DNA from: Microplitis mediator
Lineage: Eukaryota; Arthropoda; Insecta; Hymenoptera; Braconidae
Direction of reading: 5' to 3'
NCBI RefSeq assembly: GCF_029852145.1
Contig: NC_079970.1
Location: 25,486,331-25,550,330, forward strand
Length of the DNA: 64,000 nucleotides
Of the stretch, positions 22,072 through 33,788 are shown one piece after another. The notes beneath the pieces were generated by a model, which saw only the letters and a program-made list of their open reading frames with translations, did not search any database and was not told where the DNA came from. A program made the translations under genes and the position numbers. Within the stretch, counting starts at the first letter, position 1. The number at the start of each line of letters is the position of its first letter.

Positions 22072-23628
22072 CTACCAGCAATTGCTGCTGTCACTGAATT
22101 TATTACTCTCGTAACACTTGATAGCCTTGCGTACTTTATCCGCAAGCTCGTTTATCTTTTCTTCACTCAGATAATCACCGTAATTATTCGATGATCTAGC
22201 AAAAGAGCGCTTGGGCACGATCGCAGACAGCATCAGTGTTATCGCGGGTATAGAAAGCCCTAGAAGGAACATTGGATTCATCATATTTTTCATTCCATGT
22301 TTCATAAAACTCTGGAACAGTTCGCCCCAGAAACTCGTCTCCTCTGGATGACGACCCATCTTACCGTAGAGCCAGGGCTTTATTTTTCCCGTCTTAGCGA
22401 TGTAATTGTAGTAATGAGGGTCATAAGACTGGGCATAAAGTTGAGAGTAGTATACGTTGTCTTTGGGTGGAGGCGGATGATTTAGAGCAGAGAAATGAGC
22501 ACTTGCGTCTTCATATGGAGAATTATTTATTGGCGCTCCTGGTGCGTAACCGGGACTTGCTCCCGGTGGTTTCGTGTAAATAACTTCGGGCTTGGACCCA
22601 TAAGGTATCGGACCTAATCCCATGGGACCTGAAGCTACAGGTCCTAGTCCAACAGGACCAGGTCCAGGTCCCAGTCCAACTGGTCCAGGACCTAGTCCAA
22701 TCGGCGGAGGACCTAGTCCTGGTCCTTTGCCGATGTAACCGTGTCCTAGACGTGGTTGTATACGTTGACGATATCTACTAATCGAGCCACGATAATAAGG
22801 ACGTCGTCTCAGTCCTGGTATATAATCACGGCGACTTTGTAATGCTGGTTGATGCCACAATGGATACGTTTGATAAATCTGTGGTTCCGGTTGTGTGTCG
22901 GTAATTGTTGTCATGCTTGTAACTGACTGTAGATTAGACACATTGTCAACTTGTCCGTTACTTGATTGCTGATTGACGGCCATTGATGATGATGACGATG
23001 AGACTGACGCTGACGCTGAAGGTAAAACTTGGTAATATTTAGTGCTGTCGACATTAACGGGATTGACTTCTTGTGTGTCTACTTGTGAGGATGTCATTTG
23101 CAAGTAATTATCTAAAGCGTACTGGGATTCAGCGGGAGTTCGTGAATTCAAAAAATTGTTAAGCGCATCGTTGGAGATGACTGACGATGAGCCGATTTGC
23201 CGGGACGTGGCTTGCATTTTATTAAAATTGCCACTTTGATCTGTCGAGTATTGCCTTGATTGTATTTGCATAGTAGACGTAGAATCGTGTGCTTCGATTG
23301 ACGGGTTTACTGAAGACACTTGATGCGTCAATGTACCCACTGAGCTTGCATGTAAATTACTAGGTGCTTTTGATGATTGCTCACCAGCTTTATCATTTAA
23401 ACCCACGTTAATTGACATATTCGACGTGTTTTTATTATCATGGAAATAAATAGTTGCCGGTGCGTGTGGCTCTGTCGTATTATTATTTAATTTTCTCCTG
23501 TCATAATTTACATGATAATGTGATTCATCAGCAGTGTACTCGGTATTTTCTGTTAATGGATTTCCTTCATAATTTAATTGTCCTTGACAAATGGCGATCC
23601 AAAAAATCAAGAGCCAGAGTATCCGCAT
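22072..23628 (-). CDS. Uncharacterised secreted/membrane protein with Gly/Pro-rich centre
   Basis: Single-exon reading frame of 518 aa. An N-terminal signal peptide (MRILWLLIFWIAICQG, cleavage probably after residue 16-17) leads into a Ser/Thr/Gln/Asn-rich region with a polyserine run near residue 205. Then follow an Arg/Tyr-rich stretch and GLGPGPVGLGPGP repeats (about 295-345). The C-terminal module differs in character: SFWGELFQSFMKHGMKNMMN, a hydrophobic helix MFLLGLSIPAITLMLSAIVP (about 450-470), and an acidic/basic helix ending with two cysteines. A splice acceptor (TTTTCAG) lies directly before the ATG, so a 5' UTR exon probably exists upstream. The 5' half resembles structural/cuticular low-complexity proteins, and the C-terminus looks like a membrane or anchor module. 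Function unknown. Confidence 0.8.
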   Translation of the reverse strand: MRILWLLIFWIAICQGQLNYEGNPLTENTEYTADESHYHVNYDRRKLNNNTTEPHAPATIYFHDNKNTSNMSINVGLNDKAGEQSSKAPSNLHASSVGTLTHQVSSVNPSIEAHDSTSTMQIQSRQYSTDQSGNFNKMQATSRQIGSSSVISNDALNNFLNSRTPAESQYALDNYLQMTSSQVDTQEVNPVNVDSTKYYQVLPSASASVSSSSSSMAVNQQSSNGQVDNVSNLQSVTSMTTITDTQPEPQIYQTYPLWHQPALQSRRDYIPGLRRRPYYRGSISRYRQRIQPRLGHGYIGKGPGLGPPPIGLGPGPVGLGPGPGPVGLGPVASGPMGLGPIPYGSKPEVIYTKPPGASPGYAPGAPINNSPYEDASAHFSALNHPPPPKDNVYYSQLYAQSYDPHYYNYIAKTGKIKPWLYGKMGRHPEETSFWGELFQSFMKHGMKNMMNPMFLLGLSIPAITLMLSAIVPKRSFARSSNNYGDYLSEEKINELADKVRKAIKCYESNKFSDSSNCW

Positions 23629-23639
23629 TTTTTTTCTGA

Positions 23640-26138
23640 AAACCAGTAATTTAATAATTTAAAAAAATTATAAATAATTACGCAAATTAATTTTTAAATT
23701 TAACTAATCTGCTGATAATCAGATCGCGACTGAAAAAATTTATTTAATTAACAAAAAAGTTAAGATTTTTTTTTTAAATGTCTAGAAGTAAAAAATTATT
23801 TAATTTTTTCTTTCCGATTGCACTTAACTGTTATTATATTTGCTCAACCCATTTATCTAATGGACTACCGATTTACGCGTAGATTTGCTTGGAAAAATTT
23901 TTATCCAAACCGTAACGGCAGAGTTAGCACTCAGCTTATTTGTAAACTATTCCACCTTATGTAGACATTGAGTTCATTACGGTAAATTATTTATACTTTT
24001 AATCCAAAATCTTCATCATATAAATTATAAGCTACCGCGCAATTATTATCACACGACTTTACTCCGGAATTAAATTACTATTTTTTTAATTATTTAATTT
24101 ACTCCTCAGAAATATTTAATTTTTAAACCGCAATATTTAAAATTTTAATTTTACCGCTAATAAATTTACATCACAGTAAATATAACAATGAATTTAAAAT
24201 ACATAATTAATTAAATAAATATAATTAAGTAAACAAAAACCGCATAATAAAATACCGTTATCGCGTGAGCAAAAGCGTATCACATTTGCCATGAGTAGAC
24301 ACCGGAGTGACAAGTGTACTTTACATTAAATATATATATGTAATTTTTTTTTAAAGCTAGAAATGTTAAACCAATGACCCAGAGCTAAAATGAACTTGAG
24401 CGACCTGTAGGAAGACGTCGCCCAGTCGATGACTTTCTAAAACCGTTATATTTAATCACTGAGTGTGTGGGTAAAAAATATAACAAAATAATCTATTATC
24501 TAATGAATTTAACAATCAACTGATACCGCAATTCTGCCGGGATAAAATTTCCAGAACGACCGTCTTAAAACATTTACCCGCATAAGTTAAATCCGCGAGC
24601 ACGTGAATGTGATTTGAGCTGATGATTCAATAACGGCAACTAAACGTGCGGTGTTTAATATAATCGCGTAATAAATCAGTAATTAAATGAGCATGAGCGT
24701 GTATGAGATGTCCGGGTCGCTCGTAATTCGTTCTATCAGAGCATCACGGGCCAACGAATCATCATCAGACTTACCGTGCTGTTAAATTATCGCAAACGTC
24801 AGCTCTTGAATAAACTAAATAAATCACGCACGTTGACGATACACTTGGACCGTTTACTTAACTTGTATACGATCAATACCAATTACTATTGTGATTAATT
24901 GATCGTATAAAGTATGACGGATTACTATTGTTATTTGTTACTGAATAAATCGATTGATTTGCAGTCAAAATTTCGCGAATAAATATTTAAATAAAATGAA
25001 GATGTTTGCGAGAACACATCCATCGGGGAGAGAGATGTCGGAAACACTGAACACTGATGGGATGGATCATGTTCTGGAATGATGAGAAAGGCGTACACGT
25101 TATATTCTCTTACTATACATTTACTACCTACCTTATAAACTCCCTACTTTTATTAAACTTCTCGGATCCAACTCTTTATCTGCCACACGCGGCACCAACC
25201 ACCGGCATTGTCCGTTTTTCTTTATCACCTCGCGGAGCTTCTTCTCCTACTACTGCGACAGGTGACCGTGTATTTTTTATTAGCTTACCTACATAAAAAA
25301 AAAAAAAAAAAGAAAATGTAATACACTGTGTTGTTACTCATCCACTGCCGGTTGGTCACTTTCAAATTACCCGAATAATTTTGTTGAAGAAAGTTTTTTC
25401 TCTAGGTCAAATCTACTTTAAATGTGACACCTTTTCTAGGTGTGGATATACATTTATTATGAAGATGATCATTTAGTGGCTGGAATAATTAAATGGATTT
25501 ATGGAGCCATAAAAGTTTAATTGGTAAATAATTGTATGCAGATAAATAGTTTTGAGATAAAAATATAATGTTGTTGCATAAAGACGCGTGCCATTCGCTG
25601 TTTTTACCGTTAGCTTCTTCAGTCGCTTCTTCCTTCACTTGAACGTTTTTTTTTAATGTTTATTTTTCCAACGCATGTCTACGACATACAAACTCAATAA
25701 TTGCAGTATGACCGCAATTATCAAGGCGTTAAAATAATTATTAAAACATTTAACAATTATTATTATTTTTTATTACAGGAATTACGGATTTATTAGTTAT
25801 ATTAAATTATTAATTACGTATGTGTAATTACATGTAGATATTAATTTACGATATTTATCACTGCATAGAAAAATAGGATTCCTTGCGCGAGAAATATTTC
25901 GCTCTATGAATTGAAGAAAAAAATTTTCTTAGGACTAGAAAAAATTTCTTGCCGCAATAATTTTTTTCTCGCCCTGAGAAAATTTTTTTTTTCAATTTAT
26001 AATGCAAGAAATTTTCTTGAGGCAAGTGAAAATTTTTCTGTGCAGTGATAAATATCGTAAATTGATATTCACATGTAATTACACATTCGAAATTAATAAT
26101 TTAATACAATCAGTAAAGCCGTAATTTCTATAATACCA
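23640..26138. other. Intergenic region, no supported gene
   Basis: AT-rich with a somewhat less AT-rich segment at about 24,290-24,780, which may hold the untranslated first exon and promoter of the minus-strand gene ending at 22,072. An inverted-repeat element lies at 25,862-26,046. The plus-strand frame at 25,057-25,296 ends in a poly-A run and has no family signature. Confidence 0.45.
25862..26046. mobile_element. CAYAGAAAAA-ended MITE-like element
   Basis: Left end CTGCATAGAAAAATAGG and right end TTTTTCTGTGCAG are inverted. The interior alternates GCAAGAAAT, AAATTTTCTT and AGGACTAGAAAAA blocks and is clearly related to 11,672-11,847 by the shared AGGACTAGAAAAA block. Confidence 0.65.
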
Positions 26139-26140
26139 TA

Positions 26141-27131
26141 GGGGAGAAGGGGGCAAAGAAGGCCCCTTAAAATTTTCAATACGCCAATAAATTCGGACGG
26201 ATAATAAGCTTATAGAAATTTCTTATACAATGAGGGCTAAAATAGACCACCAAAACTGTTGATTAAATATAATTTATTAAGAAAGTTAAAGATAATAAAA
26301 TTACGTTTTAAAGTTATATCGCAGCAGACTGTTAAAATGACTTTTATATTATTAAAATACAATTGTTTTATAGTTATTTGCAAATATCACGTGTAAAGAA
26401 TAAAAAATATCAAATCCGAAATTTTTTAGAAGGCTCACTTTGCCCCTAATTTTCGATTTTTCAATTTTAATGGAGGCAGCATAATGAAGTGAACATAAGT
26501 ATCAAGGGTCTAAAAAGAAGTAAACACCCGAGTCGAAATTTAAATCGTAGATTGAATGTAGTAGACGTTGAAAACGTAAAAACGTATTAAAGACGTAGAT
26601 GACGTACAAAAACGTAAATAAGAGCCTTGTAGGAAAAACTCTACTGACAGCTGCTTTCTCGGTCTTCTTTGGGTCTTACAGACTACCTAAAAGCAGTCAG
26701 AAAAAAATAAAAATTTCAGCTTTTATACCGAAGAAATCAACAACCATCTTTTTTTTTATATTTAAAAAGCCTTCTCTCAATTTTAGACAGTTTTCTTTAT
26801 CATTCCCGAGATTATTTCATTTGCTGAACATTTTTATTTACATTTTAATGCTATTATAAAAATAAAAAAATTTACTCTAACTCATAATTTTTATTTTTGT
26901 CGAGAAAGCAGCTGTCAGTAGAGTTTTTTCCTACAAGGCTCTTATTTACGTTTTTGTACGTCATCTACGTCTTTAATACGTTTGCGTACGTCAACTACGT
27001 CTTCAAAGGTTGAATTTACGTTTTCAACATCTACTGCGTTCAATCTACGATTTAAATTTCGACTCGGACACGTAAAAAAAATTAATGATATAATTATTTT
27101 CCTTAAGGGGCTCACTCTGCCCCCTCTCCCT
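26141..27131. mobile_element. GGGGAGAAGGGGGCAAA-ended element hosting a nested fold-back
   Basis: Left end TA|GGGGAGAAGGGGGCAAAG and right end CTGCCCCCTCTCCCT|TA are inverted repeats flanked by TA. AGGCCCCTTAA and CTTAAGGGGCTC extend the arms. An unrelated fold-back element (26,527-27,067) sits inside. Same terminal family as 27,900-28,742, 33,151-33,448 and 45,173-45,922. Confidence 0.7.
26527..27067. mobile_element. CCCGAGTCGAAAT fold-back element with long arms, copy 1
   Basis: Starts CCCGAGTCGAAATTTAAATC and ends in its complement. Inverted arms of about 140 bp contain iterated ACGT-core motifs (AAAACGTA, GACGTAGATGACGTAC), then CTCTACTGACAGCTGCTTTC and its complement. The ORF at 26,599-26,859 is a translation of the left arm plus loop and is not a gene. 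A second member with the same terminus is at 30,862-31,393. Confidence 0.75.
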
Positions 27132-27418
27132 TAAATAAAATAACACTTATAGTATAATAAATAAAAAAAAACTATTGTTACAGTTGTAATTATAATTATA
27201 ATAATAATTACAATGATCAAGACTCATTGAGGCTTGAGAATAAACGCCCACAGTTTTAAAAGCCGGGTTTGAATCGCGGCGTGCGATTCCCGTGACAATG
27301 AGCACGATCATGTTATATAATTACTTTAGATTACATTTAATAAATGATACATGGCACCCGAGTTTCGAATCATCAGATACTCAGTCTACATTCGGATGCC
27401 GAACTCTAAGGCATAACT

Positions 27419-30400
27419 ATGGAGTCCCCGCGTAAATCGTCCACCAGCACGCGGACTTGTCGCGATTCGATAGTAAATTTTAAATTAAACTACGGAAAAA
27501 TATTTAACCGGTGAGTTTTGTTCATTTAAATAAATAAATATACCGTTAATTGATTAAAACTAAAGACAGTTAGGTAGTTTATGTTGTGTAAATAAACAAG
27601 TTATTTTTCAGAATCGGTTTGAGTATAGGGAACAAACCGTGGGTATGGTTAATAGCCTCGCTTTGTATAAGTGGAGTTTGCGGTCCTGGATTGTCATTGT
27701 GGCGCGAAGAAGTCGATCCGATAAAATCCTTCATTCCTGTGGATTCTATTATACGGAAAGATGCTGCCTGGGTCAAGAAACACTTCAATGATGATCTTAG
27801 ATACGAAAGTATTATCGTTACTGCTCCGAATGTTTTAGATCCTCAAGTACTTGAAGCGGTAAAAATTATTACATGTCAAGTATTCTTGATAATTTATTAG
27901 GGGAAGGGGGGGCAAAATGAGATACCCTCAAAATTTCGTCAAAATTTTTTTTTCTCGAAAAACTTTCGAAAATGGTCAAAAATGACATCTAGTATCATCT
28001 TACACTATTAAAAGCTAAAAAAAAACATTTTTATATTTTTTGCGAAAAGTATAAATGAAAAAAATGTACAAATTTATTTTCATGAAGTATCACAAATTAA
28101 GAAATTTATTTCTTTAATTAACTCAAGAACAATAACAACAATAATACTAATAAAAACTCTAAAACTGTAACATTGATAATCATCATAATTTTAACTGTTA
28201 CATTGTAACTTTCATAATTTTGTAATATTTTATAACTTTAGTGCTATAATATCACATTATTAACAGTTATGTTAATTTTACAATATTCAATATTTAATTA
28301 TTTCTCTTATAAGAATAATTTCTTTGGAATGAAAACTAACTAACATTATTTTTAACATAAGTATTAAAATTTATAATAAATAACGATAACGATATATAAC
28401 TGATTCATCGTTAATCGAAGATAAATCTCTAAAATTATTCACAATAATCACAGATAAATTGAGTATCGTCGTCCGATACATGTAAATTTTATTACTTACA
28501 TCAATTTAGAAAGACATTATTACATCAATTTTATTCACTTGAAAAAAGAAAAAAAAAAATTTATTTTTTTTTGGGGTATCCCATTTTGCCCGCAGAAAAT
28601 AAAAATTTTTTTTCTGATGGCAGTCTAAAATTCGTTATATTTATTTCAAATAGAATCAAAATGAAGCCAATTTACGATATTTATGTCCCTAAAAACTAAA
28701 TTTTTCGTTAAGTATCCCATTTTGCCCCCCCCCCCCTTCCCCTATTATAACGATAAAAATATAATTTGTTCAACAGATCAATGATATTGAAAACAGTATC
28801 AAGAGCATCGTTGTCCAGAACCAAACTTGGCACGATGTATGTGCAGAGTAAGAATCTAATAAAAGTAATTAATAGTTTTGGGAAATTTATCGCAGACTTA
28901 ATAATTTGTTTTGTTAATTAGATATCTTACGTGGTTTGAAAATGGAGAGACAAACTCCGATAATGACACGGATCAACTATTGATTGAAGAATTGAGTCCT
29001 CTGAAAACTTTGATGTCTGGGGACAGTTGCATTTATCAATCGATTTTAAAAGTTTTTAAGAAAAATGAAACTCATGTCTTGAGAAATTTAACACGAGATA
29101 AAATACTTGAGGACGTAACTGCTGCATTACGTGACACGTAATACTTAAATTATTTTTATCATCGAGGCGCCTAATTTCGAAATCGTACACAAAAAAAATT
29201 CTTGGCTCAAAAGAAATTTTGTTTCTCGTAAAAATTTTTTGCTCCAAGAAATATTTTTTTTGTGTAACCGTAGATTTAAAAATTTAATTTTCGGCAATCA
29301 ACCAGCCTTTAAAATTAAATCCTGCAGAAATATGACAGTGCCAATAAATATTAATGACAAAACTTTTAATTTTGTAGAAGTTAAAAATTTTGAAATTTGC
29401 CGCCTTGATTATATTAATTTAGTTTCCGAATAAAAAAAAATGTCATTCGATTTTATAGGGAGAAAGGTAATATATTAACGGATATATCACCATTACTATC
29501 CAGAGTGGAGTATGATAAAAGTGGTAGAGTAATTGGAGCAAAAGCAACAATTTTAAATTGGATTTTAAAAAAGTCTAACATACATTCACCGGAATGGGAG
29601 CTGGAGTTCATTGAGAGAACTTTGTATTCAAATCGCAGCTTGCCGGAGGGCATGAAAATTTATGCTGTCGCAAAAAGAAGTTTTATCGATTGTCTTAACG
29701 ATGTTATGAGAAATAACATAAGTATACTTTGCTGCGGGTTATTTATTATTGTTGCCTACGTGATAATAATGATCGGCAAATGCAATCCGGTTCAACAGCG
29801 TATTTATTTATCATTGCTCGGAGTTTCGGTGGTAGGTCAGGCCATTTTGTCGGGTTTCGGAGTTTGTTTTTATCTGGGATATGCCTACGGACCAATACAC
29901 TCAGTTTTGCCGTTTGTGTTACTTGGTATAGGTGTCGATGACATGTTTGTCATTATTCAGAGTCTCGACAGCTTAACCGAGAGCGAAAAAAATTTAACAA
30001 TACCCGAGCGTATTGCACGCGCACTTGAACAATCTGGTATGTCGATAACCACAACGTCATTGACAAATATAATAGCTTTTGCTATTGGCATGACAACCGT
30101 TATGCCTTTTTTGTCATCATTTTGTATGTTTGCTACAATGGGAATTTTTTTTTTATTTATTTTCGAGATAATGTTTTTTGTGAGTTGTCTTGTGTTGGAC
30201 GAAAGACGTTTAGCGATGAAGAGAGACGGATGTTTCTGTCAATCTAAGATCGACTGGAAGCCCAATGAATGCAGCCAGAAGAATTTACAAAAACAAATAT
30301 TTGAAAAATTTATCGGTCCATTTGCTATGAGACCGAAAGTTAAAATATTTATTATTTTCATTACCGCTGCTGCACTTCTGATAAACGCGTGGGGAATCTA

Positions 30401-33400
30401 TAATTTGGGACAACACTACGATCCTTTACTGTACTTAAATCAGGAGTCTTATCCCCTGAAATTTAATAATAAACTTATTGAGTATTTTCCTAAGTACGGG
30501 CAGAGGGCTAGTGTTTATTTAGCGGGAATCGATTACTACGAGGACCGTGAAGCGCTTGGTCAATTAATTAATGCGATTGGCAAACATAAATTTGTCAATA
30601 ACAAAACTTTGGATCCCTGGTTTATTGCTTACAGCAAGTGGTTGAACAATAAAACACACGGTATTTATACATCAACTTTTTTTTTATCACAAAGAGAAAT
30701 TTATGGTAACAATTACAATATATTATGGGTATGGATCCCATATAATTATGGTAACTATTCATATCTATATGGGGTTCATTCCCATACGATATCGGAAAAA
30801 TTCCTATAAAATTATGGTAACCATTCTCATACTGACATGGTAAAATTTACCATGATATTATCCCGAGTCGAAATATTAGACGTAAATTGAACGTTTTGAA
30901 CGTAAACTGAACGTTTTGGACATTAAAAACTCAATTTGACAGCTTTCAACCTATTCCAAAAGTAGATTGGAGTATCATAAATCAAAAACGTAACTAAAAC
31001 CTATTTAGATTTACAATAAGAAAACATAAGCATACCGAAAAATTTTTTTCATCAATTTTGTACTCCTGGATTATAATCATGTCAATTCCGTAAAATTTTG
31101 TCGTCCGCCTTTCTGGCTCTTAAATAAAAAATTCGTATTTTAAAAAACAATTTTTTTCTGTTTCATACTTCTATCTTTAACACTATATATTTATACCTGT
31201 TCATATATTATGATATCAAGGTTATGAAAATTGTGATTACAAATATTGAAATAAATTAATTAATGTTATCATTAAACTAAAATCATAACTCATGAAATTA
31301 CCAATTTTTTATGAACCAAAATACAAAAAAATCGTTCAATTCACTTTCAAAACGTTAAAAACGTTCAACTTACGTCTAATATTTCGACTCGGGATGGTAA
31401 TCATTACTATGATATATGGTAACATTTACCGTAGCAGTATGGGAACGACTACCATAATATTATAGGAATATTTTACATATATTATAGAAAGTTACCATAA
31501 TCTATCGGGCAACATTTACTGCCATACACACCCAGGAAACGTTCCATGTGACTATAAAAACTATTCCCACGAGTATGGTAATTATTACCGTACGATGTAG
31601 AAATTTTTACCATAATTATAGAAAGAATTCTTATAATTATGGAAATTTTTCCTAGAAATTATGGGCAGGTATCCCATAATTCCAAGTAATTATTACCGTA
31701 TTGCTATGGGTTGATTTTTTATAAACTAGGAACAGTTACCATAATTTTGTCTCCGTGTATTAATTTAATGAAGATCAGTATTTAAGATAAAAATGAAATA
31801 AAATAATTTTGGGTACAGAAATTGATAGAGACGAATACTATGGGTCACTTTCGGAGTATTTATTAACGAGAAAAGGACAGTCGTATGTTAAAGATATTAA
31901 ATTTAGTAGACTACCAACAGTTGATTACAATATTACGGTAAAAATGAATTTATGAATATTAAATTAATTATAATAAAGTTGATAATTTATCTTTTGATAA
32001 ATGGGTTAATGAATTTTAAACACTATTATTTTATAGACTTCGAAATTCGAAATTCAACATATTCACATCAATACAACGGTCGATCAGTTACACGCAATGC
32101 AGTCTATACGTGAGATAATTAAATCTGTTGATTTTAAACGGGGTATTGATCATGCTGCAATATTTTCACAGGAATATATTTCTTGGACGGCAAATAAGGT
32201 AATAATTAAATAATTATACAGACAGTCTTTAAACTTTCCGCTATTTTTTATTTTACGGACACGAATTTTAAACGTTTTCAAGATCATTAAAATTTTATCG
32301 TTATAAAACTTTATTAAGAATTAGTGATTACAGAAAATTAACTTCTGTTCTGATAATTTTTTTTTTTTTTTTTTTATTTCAATGCCAAAATTAAATTTTT
32401 TTTTTTAAATTCAACTGGATCTGAATCTCAGTGCAAAAATTTTTTACAATAAGAATTGATTTAAAAAAAAACTTTTCAAATTCGTCAGATAAAATTTTTA
32501 CTAACGACAAAAATTCAAATTTCTAAAAATTATTTTTGAAAATTTTACTTTGACGAACAGAACGTCAGTGAAAATTAAAAACTAAAAAAAATGAGGTCAT
32601 TAATATAAAATGAATAATGAATTATTTTTTTATAGATAATAGGAGATGAGTTAACAAGAAATTTATGCTTAGAAATTTTAGCTGTCAGTTTAGTTACCGT
32701 CATACTATTACGTGATATAAAAGTATCATTTTGGGTAATCTGCTGTGTTGTGTTTACCCTGATTGATCTGTTAGGATCATTGTATTATTTAGGATTGACT
32801 ATTGAAATCTCCTCGAGTATTATTATACTGATGTGTGCTGGATTAGCTGTCGACTATGCAGCTCATGTTGGATTAGAATTCACTCGAGTCACTGGTACTC
32901 GAAACGGTATGTTTAATATATTTATAGTAAATAAATTCGATAAATATATATATATATATAATGAATATTTTTTTTGTCAGAGAGGTCAATTGCTACACTT
33001 GGTGCGATGGGCCCTGCGGTATTTAACGGGGGATTGAGTACTTTCCTAGCCTTTGTTTTACTCGGTGTTAGTAAAGCCTATTTATTTAGTACATTTTTCA
33101 AAGTAAGTTTTAGTAAATAACTCCGTTGTAAAAATTTTATTACAAGTAAGATAAAAGGGCAAAATGGGCTAGAATTTTTTTTACCAAAGTTAGAGACAGC
33201 AAAATTTTTTTAATTGTATTTTTTAATACAAATTCTATGGCCAGATATTTTTTTTTATGGGGTAAAGAAACGTAATTTTGGTTTTAAGAATTAAAAATTT
33301 AATTTTTATAGGGAACGTAATTTTTTATTTTAATTTTGTGGCTGGATTAGAGATGGGGACAAGAAAAAAGTACAAGTTGTGAAAAAACTTACGTTATTGA

Positions 33401-33691
33401 AATGGTTTCTTTTTTTTTGTAGCCCATTTTGCCTCCTTCCTTTCCTCAATATTTTTATTATGACAGAATTGAAATTTTAATTTAAAATTATTTTTTTTCA
33501 AGCTTTTTACATCAGTAGTAGTGTTCGGACTGTTCCATGGGCTATTATTTTTACCAGTGATATTAAGTATATGCGGATCAAACGAAAAACAAAAAGAAGT
33601 AGATGTTAAAACAGATCATACTACATTGGATTCAAATAAATATTCCACTATTCCAATTCCTTCATCTACTAACAATAATAGTAATAAATAA
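27419..33691 (+). CDS. Patched domain-containing (RND/SSD) membrane protein, PTCHD3-like
   Basis: Member of the Patched/NPC1/PTCHD family of RND-fold membrane proteins, generally implicated in sterol or lipid handling or Hedgehog-related signalling. Ten exons: 27,419-27,510, 27,612-27,858, 28,777-28,847, 28,922-29,137, 29,459-30,660, 31,819-31,937, 32,037-32,198, 32,636-32,906, 32,981-33,102, 33,503-33,691. Phases agree at every junction and give 896 aa, usual for the family. TM1 lies at about residues 41-60, then a large extracellular loop. The sterol-sensing domain spans about 294-460 with the RND signature GIGVDDMFVI (365-374). A second loop is followed by the second TM half with GLAVDYAAH (772-780), the paired Asp motif of RND proteins. 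A short polar C-tail ends it. Introns 2, 5 and 9 are filled with inverted-repeat elements. The precise orthologue is not certain. Confidence 0.9.
27900..28742. mobile_element. GGGGAAGGGGGGGCAAAATG-ended element in PTCHD-like intron 2
   Basis: Inverted ends GGGGAAGGGGGGGCAAAATG... and ...CATTTTGCCCCCCCCCCCC followed by TTCCCC, both bordered by TA, with GATACCC/GTATCCC inside. A further copy of the GGGTATCCCATTTTGCCC block lies internally near 28,573. No transposase frame. It fills most of the intron between exons 2 and 3. Confidence 0.75.
29189..29265. mobile_element. Tiny TA-flanked CACAAAAAAAA inverted-repeat element
   Basis: TA|CACAAAAAAAATTC at the left and TTTTTTTTGTG|TA at the right, 77 bp apart, in the intron between exons 4 and 5 of the Patched-like gene. 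Probably a minimal member of the CACAGAAAAA group. Confidence 0.5.
30688..31757. mobile_element. ATTATGGTAAC motif-array element in PTCHD-like intron 5, hosting a nested fold-back
   Basis: Right end ACCATAATTTTGTCTCCGTG|TA is the complement of a terminus CACGGAGACAAAATTATGGT. The left end CACAAAGAGAAATTTATGGT is a diverged copy. The interior carries ATTATGGTAAC, TTACCATAAT and CCCATAAT motifs in both orientations. The CCCGAGTCGAAAT fold-back (30,862-31,393) interrupts it. Its terminus matches that of the array at 62,775-63,765. The coding exon stops at 30,660, just before this element. Confidence 0.7.
30862..31393. mobile_element. CCCGAGTCGAAAT fold-back element, copy 2
   Basis: Begins CCCGAGTCGAAATATTAGAC and ends GTCTAATATTTCGACTCGGG, perfect 20-bp inverted ends. 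GTAAATTGAACGTTTTGAACG and AAAACGTTAAAAACGTTCAA type arms follow. It is nested inside the motif-array element of intron 5 and shares its terminus with 26,527-27,067. Confidence 0.8.
33151..33448. mobile_element. Short GGGCAAAATGGGCT-ended element in PTCHD-like intron 9
   Basis: Left end GATAAAAGGGCAAAATGGGC and right end GCCCATTTTGCCTCCTTCC are inverted and resemble the GGGGCAAAATG termini of the 27,900 element. About 300 bp, non-coding. Confidence 0.6.
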
Positions 33692-33750
33692 ATAAAAACT
33701 GTAAAAAAACAAGAAACGAAAGCAACTGTTCGATAGCAAATTTATAAATT

Positions 33751-33763
33751 TTTATTAAATAAA
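33751..33763. terminator. Back-to-back polyadenylation signals
   Basis: TTTATTAAATAAA reads as AATAAA on both strands. It lies in the 97-bp gap between the stop codons of the Patched-like gene (+, ends 33,691) and the TSR2 gene (-, ends 33,789), so each convergent transcript has a canonical poly(A) hexamer here. Confidence 0.6.
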
Positions 33764-33788
33764 TTTTTTCATAATTTAAAACAATTAT

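Noticed and set aside
26599..26859. 86-residue plus-strand open frame
   Set aside because: Spans one arm and the loop of a fold-back element.
27265..27310. tRNA-like GGTTTGAATC stretch
   Set aside because: Resembles a T-loop, but no acceptor stem, D arm or anticodon arm can be paired around it.
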